The position numbers and the translations under genes were made by a program. From Mycolicibacterium fortuitum subsp. fortuitum (GTDB lineage: Bacteria; Actinomycetota; Actinomycetes; Mycobacteriales; Mycobacteriaceae), in the NCBI RefSeq assembly GCF_022179545.1, contig NZ_AP025518.1, positions 3,720,001-3,784,000 on the forward strand: DNA of 64,000 nucleotides, written 5' to 3'. This document shows positions 30,098 to 40,108 of this stretch, in pieces; position 1 is the first letter of the stretch; the number at the start of each line of letters is the position of its first letter. The notes beneath the pieces were generated by a model that worked only from the letters and a program-made list of their open reading frames with translations, made no database searches and was not told the origin of the DNA.

Positions 30098-33000
30098 TCA
30101 ATAGACGTCGCGTACGTACCGCTTCTGGGCGACCAGCTCTCGTTTGTAGTCGTGCGCGGTGTCCTCTGACATCCCACCATGGGTGCGCAAGATCGTGGTG
30201 AGCGTGGCGTCCACATCCTTGGCCATTCGGCCGGCATCGCCACACACGTAGAAGTGGGCACCGTCGTCCAGCCACCGCCACACCTGGGCACCGTGCTCGA
30301 GCATCTTGTGCTGCACGTACACCCGGGCGGCCTGATCACGGGAGAAGGCCAGGTCCAGCCGGCTCAAGAACCCGTCAGCAGCCATGTCCTCAAGCTCGTC
30401 GCGGTAGTAGAAGTTCTCACTGCGGTGCTGATCGCCGAAGAACAACCAGTTGCGACCGCGGTGGCCCAGCATGCGCCGCTCCTGCAGGAACCCGCGGAAG
30501 GGCGCCACCCCGGTACCCGGGCCGACCATGATCATTGGGGTGTCCGCATCCTCGGGGGGACGGAAATGCGGTGAGCGCTGCAGGAACACCGGCGCTGCCG
30601 CGGCCCGGTCCGCCAGGAACGTCGAACACACCCCTCCCCGAGCCGCGCCGCCAGGACCGCGATAACGAACCACCGACACCGTCGTCTGAACCTCGTGTGG
30701 GCTCACCAACGGACTGGAGGAGATCGAGTAACTGCGCGGGGTCAACCGCACCAGAACCTCTTGCCACTGTTCAGGTTCGGCACGTACCGCGAATTCCGTC
30801 ACGATGTCGAGGCCGTTGCGGTTACGCAACCAGTTGCTACGCCGTTCACCGGAGTTGCGCAGGATCTTGGACGCCGACCGGTCGGCACAGCAGTCCGCGA
30901 CGAAACGCAACAAATCGGGTGTCACCCGGCAGATGTCGTACGACGAGATGAGGGCATCGCGCAGCGACTGCTCGACCCCGTCGACCTCGATCACCGAGTC
31001 AGGGTTGAGTGCGGTGGCCGCCAACCAGGTGTCCACCACGGCCGAGTCATTGCTGGCATAGACGCCGAGCGAGTCACCGACCGAGTAACTCACGTCGTAC
31101 TCGGAGATGTCGAAGCCGAACTGCCGCACCTCCTTGGCCGCGTTCGGCGTCGTCAACGGTTCGTTGCGTGCCAGCGCGGCCAGAATCGGCTTGGCCCTGG
31201 TGAATTCGTCAGGCTCGGTGGGAATGACCGTGCGGATGCCGCCGCCGACGACCGCCGGGACCGGTGTGGCTCCGGTGAGTGCCGTGGTGACCGCGTCGGC
31301 CCAGCACCGCATCCGTTCGTCGTCGTAGGCCTCGCAGTCCGCGCGCTCGAGCAGCTTGGTGGCACCCAGATCGGCCAGCCGCTGATCCAGGGATTTGGCG
31401 TGCCCGCAGAAGTTGTCGTAAGACTTGTCCCCGATGCCCAGCACGGCGTAGCGAAGTCCGTGAAGCTGTGGAGCGTCGGGAGCCTGCAGCCGGCTCCAGA
31501 AGTCGGCGCCGTTGTCCGGTGGACCGCCGTCGCCGAATGTACTGGTGACCACCAGGATGTCGCGTGCGGCGGCCAGGTCGGCCAGCGCGAGGTCATCCAT
31601 GTTGACCAACGAGGCCCCGTCGATGCGGCCCGCCAGCCCGGCCGCGAACTCCTCGGCGGTGCCGGTCTGCGAGGCCCACAACACCAGCGGCCCCGTCGGC
31701 GCCGCGCGCTCGCCGGGCGCACCGTCGCCGGCCCGTGAATAGCGCCCCGCCAGCACTCCGTCCACCCACAGCCGCACCTTGTTACTGATCGGCGCGACGT
31801 CCGGAAGTACCGGAACTCCCGTGGGATCTTCCGGAAGGCCGGTGAAAAACCCGGCCAGATAGATCTTTTCGTCCGGGCTCAGGACCGGCTTGTGCACGGT
31901 GCCCAATCCCATTTCCGCCGCCAGCGGATGCACTGCCGGGGTGCCGTCGAGCGACCGGACCGGACGTAGGCTGACCGCGCTCACCTTGAACTCCGGCTGT
32001 AGCGAGTCCGGGTCGACGGCATCGTTGGTGACCGCATTGACGGTGAGGTACTCGCCGTGTTCGTCGTTCCAGTGAAACGGCGCGAAGCAGTTGCCGGGCC
32101 GCACCCGGTCCGACAGCACCGCGGGGAGCACCGCACGGCCGCGCCGCGAGGTCAACTCGACCGGTTGCCCCTCCACGATGTCGAGTTCCAGGGCGTCCAG
32201 TGGGTGGATTTCGACGAACGGTGCCGGGTTGAGCTTGTTGAGCTTGTCCACCTTGCCGGTCTTGGTCATGGTGTGCCATTGATGTTGCAGCCGGCCGGTG
32301 TTGAGCACCATCGGATAGTCGTCATCGGGCAGTTCCGCGGCATCCATGTGCGGCCGGGCCAGGAACACGGCGCGCCGCGACGGCGTCGCGAAGGCCAGCC
32401 GGGGCCGGTGCCCGTCGGCGTCGACGAACAGCTCCTGGCTCAGGCCGTCGTTGAGGTACCGGATCGGGTGCCGGTCCTCCTCCCCACCGGGGCCGTCGAC
32501 CGGTGGGACCGGCCACTGCAGCGGGGTCTGCCGCAGCCTCTCATAGTCGGCACCCCGCAGGTCATATCCGGTCTTCGGGTTCGCGAACCCGCGGATCTCC
32601 GCGAAGATCTCTTCTGCCGACTGGTAATCGAAGTGTTCGGCGAAGCCCAGATGCGCAGCCACCTGACAGATCAGCTGCCAGTCCGGGCGGGCCTGACCGA
32701 GCGGGGCGACCGACGGGGACAGCAGGGTCAGGTTGCGCTCCGAATTGACCATGACGCCTTCGGCTTCGGCCCACAACGCCGCGGGCAGCAGGATGTCGGC
32801 GTAGTGACTGGTAGCGGTGGACCGGTACGCGTCCTGCACGACGACCAGTTCCGCGGCTTCCAATCCGTTGATCACGGTTTTCCGATTGGCGACGCTGGCA
32901 ACCGGATTGGTGCAGATGATCCAGCAGGCCTTGATCTTGCCCTGCTCCATCTGTTCGAACATGCCGATCGTTCCCGGACCCACCGTGGAGCGGATCGCGC

Positions 33001-34159
33001 CGGGCTCCAGGCCCCACCGCGTCTCGACGAACGCCCGGTCGTCGGCCGCGAGCACCGACCGCTGCCCGGGCAGACCCGGTCCCATGTAACCCATTTCTCG
33101 GCCGCCCATGGCATTGGGTTGACCGGTCAGCGACATCGGCCCGCTGCCGGGCCGGCAGATGGCGCCGGTGGCGAGGTGCAGGTTGCAGATGGCGTTGGTG
33201 TTCCAGGTCCCGTGGGTGCTCTGGTTGAGCCCCATGGTCCAGCAGCTCATCCACTCCCCGGCCTCGGCGATCATCGCCGCGGCGGTGCGGATGTCGGCTT
33301 CGGGGATTCCGGTGATCTCGGCGACGCGGTCCGGCGGGTAGTCCGCCAAAAAGTCCGGCATCACCTCCCAGCCTTCGGTGTGCTCGGCGATGAACTCGTG
33401 GTCGATGTCACCGTTCGCCACCAGCAGGTGCAGCAGACCGTTGAGCAGTGCCAGATCGGTTCCCGGTTTGATCTGCAGGAACAGATCGGCGCGGTCGGCC
33501 GTGGCGGTGCGGCGTGGGTCCACCACGATGAGCTTGGCGCCGGCCTTGAGCCGATCGGCCATGCGAAGGAACAGAATCGGATGACAATCGGCCATGTTGG
33601 CACCGGTGACGAAGAACAGATCGGCCCGGTCGAAGTCGGTGTAGGAGCCCGGCGGCCCATCGGAACCGAGCGACTGCTTGAACCCGGTTCCCGCACTGGC
33701 CATGCACAGCCGGGAGTTCGATTCGATGTGCGCAGTACGCAGGAAGCCCTTGGCGAGCTTGGTGGCGAGGTACTGGGCCTCCAGGGTCATCTGGCCGGAC
33801 ACGTAGAGCGCGACGGCATCGGGACCGTGCTCGTCGACGATGGCCCGCAGCCGGCGACCCGCCTCGGCTACCGCGTCGTCCACCGGCGCCGGTTCCAATT
33901 CGTCCCCGCGCGCGGGCCGCAGCAAAGCAGACGTGAGCCGGTCGTCTTCGGCGGCCATCATCTCCGCGTGCATCGCACCCTTGGTGCACAGCCGCCCGAA
34001 ATTGGTGGGGTGCAGCTTGTCGCCACTGACTCGGGCGATCACCGTGCGGCCGGCATCGTCCCTGGTGGTGACCTCGATACCGCATCCGACGCCACAGTAC
34101 GAACACGCCGTGCGCTGTGTGTTGTCCGGGATCGAACCCGAGCCCGCGCCGTCCGCCAT
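30098..34159 (-). CDS. nasN: Assimilatory nitrate reductase fused to CysJ-like flavin reductase
   Basis: A 1353-aa bifunctional enzyme. Residues 1-720 are a molybdopterin oxidoreductase of the NasA/NapA type with an N-terminal [4Fe-4S] site (CSYCGVGCG and later RLCTKG) and a Mo-coordinating Cys in SRLCMASAG. Residues about 820-965 are a flavodoxin domain (ASQTGTAEEFAAGL). Residues about 985-1353 are the FAD/NADPH part of CysJ, with RSYSISSSP, VGPGTGVAPFRGFLQER and YVCGDAGRMAKDV. Predicted NADPH-dependent reduction of nitrate to nitrite for nitrogen assimilation, cytosolic. A homologous fused enzyme in M. smegmatis is called NasN, as I recall. The start has a weak ribosome site. No nitrite reductase gene is nearby, so that step must be encoded elsewhere. 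Confidence 0.9.
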   Translation of the reverse strand: MADGAGSGSIPDNTQRTACSYCGVGCGIEVTTRDDAGRTVIARVSGDKLHPTNFGRLCTKGAMHAEMMAAEDDRLTSALLRPARGDELEPAPVDDAVAEAGRRLRAIVDEHGPDAVALYVSGQMTLEAQYLATKLAKGFLRTAHIESNSRLCMASAGTGFKQSLGSDGPPGSYTDFDRADLFFVTGANMADCHPILFLRMADRLKAGAKLIVVDPRRTATADRADLFLQIKPGTDLALLNGLLHLLVANGDIDHEFIAEHTEGWEVMPDFLADYPPDRVAEITGIPEADIRTAAAMIAEAGEWMSCWTMGLNQSTHGTWNTNAICNLHLATGAICRPGSGPMSLTGQPNAMGGREMGYMGPGLPGQRSVLAADDRAFVETRWGLEPGAIRSTVGPGTIGMFEQMEQGKIKACWIICTNPVASVANRKTVINGLEAAELVVVQDAYRSTATSHYADILLPAALWAEAEGVMVNSERNLTLLSPSVAPLGQARPDWQLICQVAAHLGFAEHFDYQSAEEIFAEIRGFANPKTGYDLRGADYERLRQTPLQWPVPPVDGPGGEEDRHPIRYLNDGLSQELFVDADGHRPRLAFATPSRRAVFLARPHMDAAELPDDDYPMVLNTGRLQHQWHTMTKTGKVDKLNKLNPAPFVEIHPLDALELDIVEGQPVELTSRRGRAVLPAVLSDRVRPGNCFAPFHWNDEHGEYLTVNAVTNDAVDPDSLQPEFKVSAVSLRPVRSLDGTPAVHPLAAEMGLGTVHKPVLSPDEKIYLAGFFTGLPEDPTGVPVLPDVAPISNKVRLWVDGVLAGRYSRAGDGAPGERAAPTGPLVLWASQTGTAEEFAAGLAGRIDGASLVNMDDLALADLAAARDILVVTSTFGDGGPPDNGADFWSRLQAPDAPQLHGLRYAVLGIGDKSYDNFCGHAKSLDQRLADLGATKLLERADCEAYDDERMRCWADAVTTALTGATPVPAVVGGGIRTVIPTEPDEFTRAKPILAALARNEPLTTPNAAKEVRQFGFDISEYDVSYSVGDSLGVYASNDSAVVDTWLAATALNPDSVIEVDGVEQSLRDALISSYDICRVTPDLLRFVADCCADRSASKILRNSGERRSNWLRNRNGLDIVTEFAVRAEPEQWQEVLVRLTPRSYSISSSPLVSPHEVQTTVSVVRYRGPGGAARGGVCSTFLADRAAAAPVFLQRSPHFRPPEDADTPMIMVGPGTGVAPFRGFLQERRMLGHRGRNWLFFGDQHRSENFYYRDELEDMAADGFLSRLDLAFSRDQAARVYVQHKMLEHGAQVWRWLDDGAHFYVCGDAGRMAKDVDATLTTILRTHGGMSEDTAHDYKRELVAQKRYVRDVY

Positions 34160-34278
34160 GTGGCCATCGTGGGGTGAGGGTGTTGTCGGATCTTTCCCGC
34201 GACGTTATCGGCACGAAAACTGATCCTCACCGCGCCCACACGAGCCGCGTGAGGACAATACTTGCTGTTCAGACCCCG

Positions 34279-34671
34279 TCAGTGACGGTCGGGCTTGACC
34301 GCGAGCACTGGCTTGGGGCATTCCAGCAGCAACTGTTGCGACACGCTGCCCAGCAACAGTTTGCCCACCGGGCTGCGATGCCGGATACCGATCACCAGCA
34401 ACTCCGCATCGTCGGCGTCCATCGCATCGAGCAGCTCGGTGGCAGCGTCCACCCCCACTGGCTGCCGCAACTCGAACGGCACGCCGCTCTCGCGCAGCCG
34501 CTCCTCGACGTCGTGCACCTGGCCGGACCCGGCGAACCGGGGGTCCGCGTAGGCGTCACCGGAGGTCGCGTTGATCACCAGCAGACTGGTGCCGCGCAGG
34601 GCAGCCTCGGCGATACCGTGCTCGATCGCGGCCACGCCGAAAGCGTCTGCGGAATAGCCGATCACTATCAT
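34279..34671 (-). CDS. Universal stress protein (UspA family)
   Basis: A 130-aa single Usp domain: N-terminal strand [16 protein letters not shown], and the ATP-binding motif [21 protein letters not shown] with the G-x2-G-x9-GS-like spacing, then PVLAVKP. Probably binds ATP and modulates a partner. Its ATG overlaps the tctA stop (ATGA), so it is the last gene of the tctCBA operon and may sense energy state for that transporter (inference). About 120 nt separate it from the nitrate reductase gene, which reads the same way. Confidence 0.92.
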   Translation of the reverse strand: MIVIGYSADAFGVAAIEHGIAEAALRGTSLLVINATSGDAYADPRFAGSGQVHDVEERLRESGVPFELRQPVGVDAATELLDAMDADDAELLVIGIRHRSPVGKLLLGSVSQQLLLECPKPVLAVKPDRH

Positions 34672-36209
34672 CGCTGGGCCGCCTTCTCCTGCTGATCCGC
34701 ATCATCCTCGACGATCAACAACGTCTCCTCGCTGCGGTGCATCAACTTGAGTACCAACGGCATCAACAACAGGATCGCCATCAGCGCGTAGGTGACGATC
34801 GCGACCGGCTCGGTGAACAGGCTCGTCCAGTCCCCTCCGCCGAGCTGAAGGCTCTGGCGCAGTTGCCGCTCGATACGGGGGCCCAGGATCACCCCGATGA
34901 TCAACGGCAGCACCGGTAATCCGAACCGGCGCATCATCAGGCCGAGCAGGCCGAACACCAGCAGCAGGGCCAGATCCAGCGGTTGCACGTTGACCGCGAG
35001 CGCGCCCAGTGTGGCGAAGAACAGGATGCCCGCATAGAGGTACGGCCGCGGAGTGCGCAGCAGCTTGGCCCACAGCGGCGCCAGCGGCAGGTTGAGCACC
35101 AGCAGCAGGAAGTTGCCGATGAACAGGCTGGCGATCAGCGTCCAGATCAGTAGCGGTTCCTTCTCGAACAGCGTTGGGCCGGGCTGGATTCCGTACGACA
35201 CGAACGCGGTCAGCATCACCGCGGCCGTGGCGTTGGTGGGCAGCCCCAACGACAGCATCGGCACCAGGGTGCCCGCCGCCGAGGCGTTGTTGGCGGCCTC
35301 CGGGCCGGCCACCCCCTCGATGGCGCCCTTGCCGAATTCCTCTGGATGCTTCGAGAGCCGCTTCTCGGTGATGTAGGACAGGAACGTCGGCAACTCGGCG
35401 CCACCGGCCGGCAGCGCGCCGAACGGGAATCCATAGGCCGTGCCACGCAACCATGGCTTCCACGATCGGGCGAAATCCTCACGGCTCATCCACGGCCGGC
35501 CCACCGGGATCACCTCGGCCGGCCGACGCCGCAGATGCGCCGCCACCCACAGCGCCTCGCCGAGCGCGAAGATCGCCACCGCGATCACCACGATGTCGAT
35601 GCCGTCCGAGAGCAGGGGCAGGCCGAACGTGGCGCGCGGCTGACCGGTGAGAAAGTCGATGCCGACCACCCCGATCGCCAGGCCGAGGAACAGCGAGATC
35701 GCCCCGCGCAGCTTGGAGGAGCCGAGCACCGCGGTGACCGCGACCAAGGCGAACAACATGATCGCCAGGTAGGACGGGGCGCCGAGGGTCACCGCGAACC
35801 GCGAGATCGGCGGCGCGCAAGCGGCAATCAGCACGGTGCCGATCGCACCCGCGACGAAGGACCCGATCGCGGCAGTGGCCAGGGCCTGCGCGGCCCGGCC
35901 GGCCTTGGCCATCTTGTTGCCCTCGATCGCGGTGATCACCGACGAGGATTCGCCCGGGGTGTTCAGCAGGATCGACGTGGTCGACCCGCCGTACATCCCG
36001 CCGTAGAAGATGCCGGCGAACATGATGAACGCCGCGCTGGGGCTGACGTTGTAGGTCACCGGCAACAGCAGGGCCACCGTCATGGCGGGGCCGATGCCCG
36101 GCAGCACGCCGACGGCGGTCCCCAGCAGTACCCCGATGACGGCGTACAGCAGGTTCATCGGGGTCGCCGCCTCGGCGAATCCCTGAAGCAACCATTCGAA
36201 GTTGTTCAT
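34668..36209 (-). CDS. tctA: Tripartite tricarboxylate transporter, large permease TctA
   Basis: Main channel subunit of a TctABC uptake system for citrate-like carboxylates. The 513-aa protein has about 11-12 membrane helices. Family signatures are [17 protein letters not shown] near residue 35, [44 protein letters not shown] and the second-half [19 protein letters not shown]. The protein ends in an acidic tail ([14 protein letters not shown]). Its ATG immediately follows the tctB stop, and its stop overlaps the universal stress gene. Driven by the cation gradient; the true substrate cannot be read from sequence. Confidence 0.94.
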   Translation of the reverse strand: MNNFEWLLQGFAEAATPMNLLYAVIGVLLGTAVGVLPGIGPAMTVALLLPVTYNVSPSAAFIMFAGIFYGGMYGGSTTSILLNTPGESSSVITAIEGNKMAKAGRAAQALATAAIGSFVAGAIGTVLIAACAPPISRFAVTLGAPSYLAIMLFALVAVTAVLGSSKLRGAISLFLGLAIGVVGIDFLTGQPRATFGLPLLSDGIDIVVIAVAIFALGEALWVAAHLRRRPAEVIPVGRPWMSREDFARSWKPWLRGTAYGFPFGALPAGGAELPTFLSYITEKRLSKHPEEFGKGAIEGVAGPEAANNASAAGTLVPMLSLGLPTNATAAVMLTAFVSYGIQPGPTLFEKEPLLIWTLIASLFIGNFLLLVLNLPLAPLWAKLLRTPRPYLYAGILFFATLGALAVNVQPLDLALLLVFGLLGLMMRRFGLPVLPLIIGVILGPRIERQLRQSLQLGGGDWTSLFTEPVAIVTYALMAILLLMPLVLKLMHRSEETLLIVEDDADQQEKAAQR

Positions 36210-36695
36210 CTACAGAATCCCGTCGAGAATGCCTGCGGGCAGCGGGATTCCGAGCCCGGAGTAGAACGCGTAGAAGCTACCTACCGACAGCACCGTGCCG
36301 ATCGCAAGGTTGCGGATGTAATGGCGATTGCCGAGAATCGTTGCCGCCCCGGCGAACAGCAGAGCTCCCGTGATGGCCCAGCCCAGCGGTTCGACCAGAA
36401 CGATCACCAACACGAACAGTCCGATCAGCAGCCCCACCGTGCGCCAGTCCCCCGGCACGTTCGGGTCGACGTCCTCGCCGGCATCGGCCTCGCCGACCGA
36501 TCCACGAGGGATCGCGAACGCCAGCACGAGCGCGAGCGCGATCAGGACGATGCCGATGCCGAGCGGAAAGGCACGCGGCCCAACGGGATCCACCTTGGCA
36601 AATCCCCCGGTCAGGGTGAGCGCGTCATAGATCAGGAACGCGCCGACGGCCACCAGGACCGCGCACACCAGATACTGGGCCTTGTCGACCTTCAC
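36210..36695 (-). CDS. tctB: Tripartite tricarboxylate transporter, small permease TctB
   Basis: A 161-aa membrane protein with four predicted helices and the family pattern FAKVDPVGPRAFPLGIGIVLIALAL near residues 33-57, typical of TctB. A soluble acidic loop (GEADAGEDVDPNVPG) lies between helices 2 and 3. It starts with GTG coupled to the tctC stop (GTGA) and abuts tctA. It works with tctA in the cytoplasmic membrane. Confidence 0.92.
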   Translation of the reverse strand: MKVDKAQYLVCAVLVAVGAFLIYDALTLTGGFAKVDPVGPRAFPLGIGIVLIALALVLAFAIPRGSVGEADAGEDVDPNVPGDWRTVGLLIGLFVLVIVLVEPLGWAITGALLFAGAATILGNRHYIRNLAIGTVLSVGSFYAFYSGLGIPLPAGILDGIL

Positions 36696-37675
36696 AACAA
36701 CCCCAATTCACTCAGCGTCGTCGAGACGCGATGGTCCTGGTCACGCAGGAACTGTTCGAAGTCTTCTCCGGTTGAGAACGCGTCGCTCCAGCCGTTCTTG
36801 GCCAGCGCATCGCGCCACTGCTGGGTAGCGTGCAGATCCGTCAGCGCTCGCACCATCGCATCCCTGGCCTCACCGGAAATGCCTGGCGGCGCGAGGATCC
36901 CGCGCCAGTTGGTGAAGGTGAGGTCGATACCGGCCTCGCTCAGGGTGGGCGCATCGATACCCTCGACCCGCTTGGCGCCCGATACCGCCAGCACCCGGAC
37001 CTGCCCGGCCTCGATCTGGTCGACGAACTCGCCGAGTCCTGTGGTGCCGGCCGCGATCTTCCTGCCCAGCAGGGCCGTCAGTAGGTCACCGCCACCGTCA
37101 TAGGTGATGTAGTTGACCTTGCGAGGGTCGACTCCGACGGCGCGGGCGGTCTCCATCGGGAACAGGTGGTCCGGCCCGCCCGGTGAGGAACCGCCGCCGA
37201 TGGTGACCTTGGCCGGATCGGCCTTCCACGCCGCCACCAGTTCACCGATGGTGCGGAACGGCGAATCGCCGGGCACCAGAATGCCTTCCTGCTCCTCGAC
37301 CATCTTCGCCAGAGCCGTGGCATCCGACGCGCGCGCCGAGGAACCGTTGGTGTAGACGGCTCCCACCACACCGAGCCCCATCATCATCATGAGGTCGTCG
37401 TTGCCCTTTTCGTTCATCAGCCGGGCCATCGCCACGGTTCCGCCCGCGCCGATCACGTTGAATACCTCGATACGCCCGGTGATGTCGGTGTCCTCCATGA
37501 CTTTCACCGCGGTCCGCGCCGTCAGGTCATATCCGCCACCCGGGCTGTTGGGGACCATCATGCGCAACCGGTGCAGGCCGCGAGATTCGTCACCGCGGGT
37601 AACCCCGCAGGCCGTCACCAGCAGCAGTGCGAGCGCCGCCGCCAGCAACGCGGCACCTAGACGTCGAAACCTCAT
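36692..37675 (-). CDS. tctC: Solute-binding lipoprotein TctC (Bug family)
   Basis: Extracellular substrate-binding component, about 327 aa. A cleavable signal (RRLGAALLAAALALLL) ends in the lipobox LVTAC, so it is lipid-anchored as expected outside a Gram-negative. Bug-family motifs are VPNSPGGGYDLTAR, VIGAGGTVAM, the GGGSSPGGPDHLF loop and a C-terminal LTDLHATQQWRDAL helix. The acidic DLTAR Asp contacts the carboxylate in known relatives. The start at 37675 is set by the signal peptide; the frame is open further upstream but overlaps the divergent kinase gene. First gene of the tctCBA-usp operon. Confidence 0.92.
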   Translation of the reverse strand: MRFRRLGAALLAAALALLLVTACGVTRGDESRGLHRLRMMVPNSPGGGYDLTARTAVKVMEDTDITGRIEVFNVIGAGGTVAMARLMNEKGNDDLMMMMGLGVVGAVYTNGSSARASDATALAKMVEEQEGILVPGDSPFRTIGELVAAWKADPAKVTIGGGSSPGGPDHLFPMETARAVGVDPRKVNYITYDGGGDLLTALLGRKIAAGTTGLGEFVDQIEAGQVRVLAVSGAKRVEGIDAPTLSEAGIDLTFTNWRGILAPPGISGEARDAMVRALTDLHATQQWRDALAKNGWSDAFSTGEDFEQFLRDQDHRVSTTLSELGLL

Positions 37676-37699
37676 GTTCAGCAATACTGGACCCACTAC

Positions 37700-37713
37700 G
37701 TGACGCAGGTCAC
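37700..37713. promoter_or_regulatory. Palindrome between tct operon and its two-component genes
   Basis: GTGAC (37700-37704), GCAG spacer and GTCAC (37709-37713) form a perfect inverted repeat in the 67-bp gap between the divergent tctC and kinase starts. It is a plausible operator for the CitB-type regulator encoded alongside. Symmetry is seen; binding is inferred. Confidence 0.4.
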
Positions 37714-37742
37714 CTATTCGGACGCAAAGGAAGTTTTGTTCG

Positions 37743-39365
37743 TTGAGTTCATCAGGCGCGCAGACACCACGGGGGTGGGCACGCAGGTTGCCCAATGGCA
37801 GCCTGGCCGCGCGTTTTCTGGTGTTCCAGCTTCTGGTGGTCGCGGTGGTGCTGATCGCGGTGGCCGCGGTGTCGGTGACACAGTCCACCAGGGAGTTCCG
37901 CGATATCCGCGGACAGCGGATGATCGCCGTCGCCGAGAACGTGGCGTCGACCCCGATCGTCCGGGACCGCTACCACGATCCGTTCGCCGCCCAGGTGCTC
38001 GCACCCGAGGTCGACCGTGCGGTGGCGCTGTCGGGCGCAGATCTGGCCGAGATCGCCGACCCGGCCGGGCAGGTGCGCGTGTCATCGGATCCTGAGCGGG
38101 TCGGACAACGACTCGACCTCGACACCACCAGGGCCGACGAGGGCCGCGCCTGGTCCGGCGACAGCACTGTCGACGGCACCCACCGCCTCGCCGGTCAAGT
38201 GCCCATCCTGGCCGCCGACGGCGCGGTGCTGGCGATCGTCTCGGTCAGCGAACGCTACCCGTCACTGTGGGAGTTGTTGGGCGGCGCCGGAGAGCGCCTG
38301 CTGATCTATCTCGGGCTGGGCGCTGTGTTGGGGATGCTCGCCTCGTGGTTGTTGTCGCGCCGGATCTACCGGCACACCCGCGGCCTGGACATCGCCGAGA
38401 TCGCCAGCCTGGCCGATCACCGGGAGGCCCTGCTGCACAGCATCCGCGAGGGAGTGCTCGCGGTGAACAATGACGGCGTCATCACAGTCGTCAACGACAG
38501 CGCATGCGATCTGCTGGGTATCAGCGACGACGCGGTCGGCCGACGCGCCGATGCGATCGGCCTGGAACCGGCAGTGGCGGCTTTCCTGTTGTCGGGTGAA
38601 GGAACTCGCGCCGACGGATCCGACGTGGTGATCACCACGCGGACGCGGGTGCTGGCGCTCAACCGCCGTGCCGCCCGCAGCCAGGGCCGCCGCATCGGTA
38701 CGGTGACCACCATGCGCGACAGCACCGAGCTCGCCGCACTCCGGGCTCAACTGTCCTCACACCGCAGCGTCACCGACACGCTGCGGGCCCAGACGCACGA
38801 GTTCTCCAACCAGCTGCACACCATCTCCGGGCTGGTGCAGCTGGCCGAGTTCGACGCCGTGCGCGATCTGATCGGAGCCCTCACCCGCCGCCGGGCCGAG
38901 ATCAATGAGGCTGTCACTCAACATGTTTCCGATCCGGCGGTGGCGGCACTGCTGATCGCCAAGACATCGCTGGCCGCCGAACGCGGGGTCACCCTCACCC
39001 TGACCGACGACAGCCACCTCGGCACACTCGACCCGGCCCTGGCGACCGACGTGATCACGTTGCTGGGCAATCTGATCGACAACGCCGTCGACGTGTCGGT
39101 CGGCTCGCCGGCCGCAAAAGTGGGCGTGCGGCTCGACGATTCGGACGGGCTGACGTTGGCGGTCTCCGACTCCGGGCCCGGCGTGCCCGTACACCTTCGG
39201 GAAGCGATTTTCTCCCGCGGCGTCACCTCGAAGGCACCCGTACCTGGTGGGAGGGGTATCGGGCTTGCCCTGGTACGTCTGGTGACAGCGCAGCACGGGG
39301 GCGACGTCGCGGTCACCGATACCCCGGGTGGTGGCGCCCTGTTCGTGGTGAACCTGCATGCGTGA
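37743..39365 (+). CDS. CitA/DcuS-type sensor histidine kinase
   Basis: Membrane sensor of about 540 aa, probably for the carboxylate taken up by TctABC. Order of parts: TM1 (FLVFQLLVVAVVLIAVAAV), extracytoplasmic PDC/PAS-like domain (about 45-165), TM2 (LLIYLGLGAVLGMLASWLL), cytoplasmic PAS (VNNDGVITVVNDSACDLLGI), phospho-acceptor motif QTHEFSNQLHTISGLV, and the HATPase with LGNLIDNAVDVS, SDSGPGV and GRGIGLALVR. This is the HPK5 arrangement of citrate and dicarboxylate sensors. A TTG start at 37743 has AGGAAG upstream but is uncertain. The end overlaps the response-regulator start by 8 nt. Confidence 0.9.
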   Translation: MSSSGAQTPRGWARRLPNGSLAARFLVFQLLVVAVVLIAVAAVSVTQSTREFRDIRGQRMIAVAENVASTPIVRDRYHDPFAAQVLAPEVDRAVALSGADLAEIADPAGQVRVSSDPERVGQRLDLDTTRADEGRAWSGDSTVDGTHRLAGQVPILAADGAVLAIVSVSERYPSLWELLGGAGERLLIYLGLGAVLGMLASWLLSRRIYRHTRGLDIAEIASLADHREALLHSIREGVLAVNNDGVITVVNDSACDLLGISDDAVGRRADAIGLEPAVAAFLLSGEGTRADGSDVVITTRTRVLALNRRAARSQGRRIGTVTTMRDSTELAALRAQLSSHRSVTDTLRAQTHEFSNQLHTISGLVQLAEFDAVRDLIGALTRRRAEINEAVTQHVSDPAVAALLIAKTSLAAERGVTLTLTDDSHLGTLDPALATDVITLLGNLIDNAVDVSVGSPAAKVGVRLDDSDGLTLAVSDSGPGVPVHLREAIFSRGVTSKAPVPGGRGIGLALVRLVTAQHGGDVAVTDTPGGGALFVVNLHA

Positions 39366-40011
39366 CGTACTGGTGGTCGACGACGACTTCATGGTGGCCG
39401 AGATCCACCGCCGCTTCGTCGAACGCATCGACGGGTATCGGCCGGTGGGAGTGGCCCGCAACGGAACCGAGGCCTTGGCGGCAGCGGCCGAGTTGCAGCC
39501 GGACCTGATCCTGCTCGACGTCTATCTGCCGGACATGACCGGGCTGGAAGTGCTCCGTCGACTGCGCGCCGAGGGCAACCGCGTCGGCGTCATCATGGTC
39601 ACGGCGGCCCGCGAACTCGATACGGTACGGGGCGCACTGGACGGCGGCGCCGCCGATTACCTGGTCAAACCCTTCGATTTCGAGCAGCTTCAGAACAAGT
39701 TGGCGGCCTTCGCCGCACGGGCCGAAGCGTTGACAGGCGGTGGCGGCGCCGATCAGTCGACCATCGATGCGCTGTTCGGCGGCTCGGCGGCAGTGGTCCT
39801 ACCCAAAGGACTCGGTGCGGAAACCGGCCGCCTCGTCATGGCCGCCGTACGGACCGCAGGCGAGTTGTCCGCCATGGAATGCGCTGAGCTCGTGGGAATT
39901 TCACGCGTCAGTGCGCGGCGCTACCTGGAGTACTACCTGAGCACCGGGGTGTTGGAGCTTCGGCTACAGTACGGCGCCGGTAGGCCCGAACGGCGTTACC
40001 GGGCGAAGTAG
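39358..40011 (+). CDS. CitB/DcuR-type response regulator
   Basis: A 217-aa regulator. The receiver domain (1-120) has the acidic pocket VVDDDF, the phospho-acceptor Asp in LILLDVYLPD and the Lys in YLVKPFDFEQL. The C-terminal DNA-binding part contains a helix-turn-helix (SAMECAELVGISRVSARRYLEYYL), typical of CitB-type proteins, ending YGAGRPERRYR. It is coupled to the kinase gene and presumably activates the divergent tctCBA-usp operon when the carboxylate is present. Confidence 0.92.
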   Translation: MRDVLVVDDDFMVAEIHRRFVERIDGYRPVGVARNGTEALAAAAELQPDLILLDVYLPDMTGLEVLRRLRAEGNRVGVIMVTAARELDTVRGALDGGAADYLVKPFDFEQLQNKLAAFAARAEALTGGGGADQSTIDALFGGSAAVVLPKGLGAETGRLVMAAVRTAGELSAMECAELVGISRVSARRYLEYYLSTGVLELRLQYGAGRPERRYRAK

Positions 40012-40108
40012 CGCTCCCAACTGAGGTAGCACGCTACTCACGACCCCCGACGTCGCACAGCGAAGCATCGAGATGAACAGATACTCGTCCGATCGCGCGG
40101 AGGCTGTC

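Noticed and set aside
34160..34278. GlnR-like box upstream of the nitrate reductase gene
   Set aside because: The minus strand has ATAAC followed by GGAAAG, but spacing and bases do not fit the paired GlnR consensus well enough to call.
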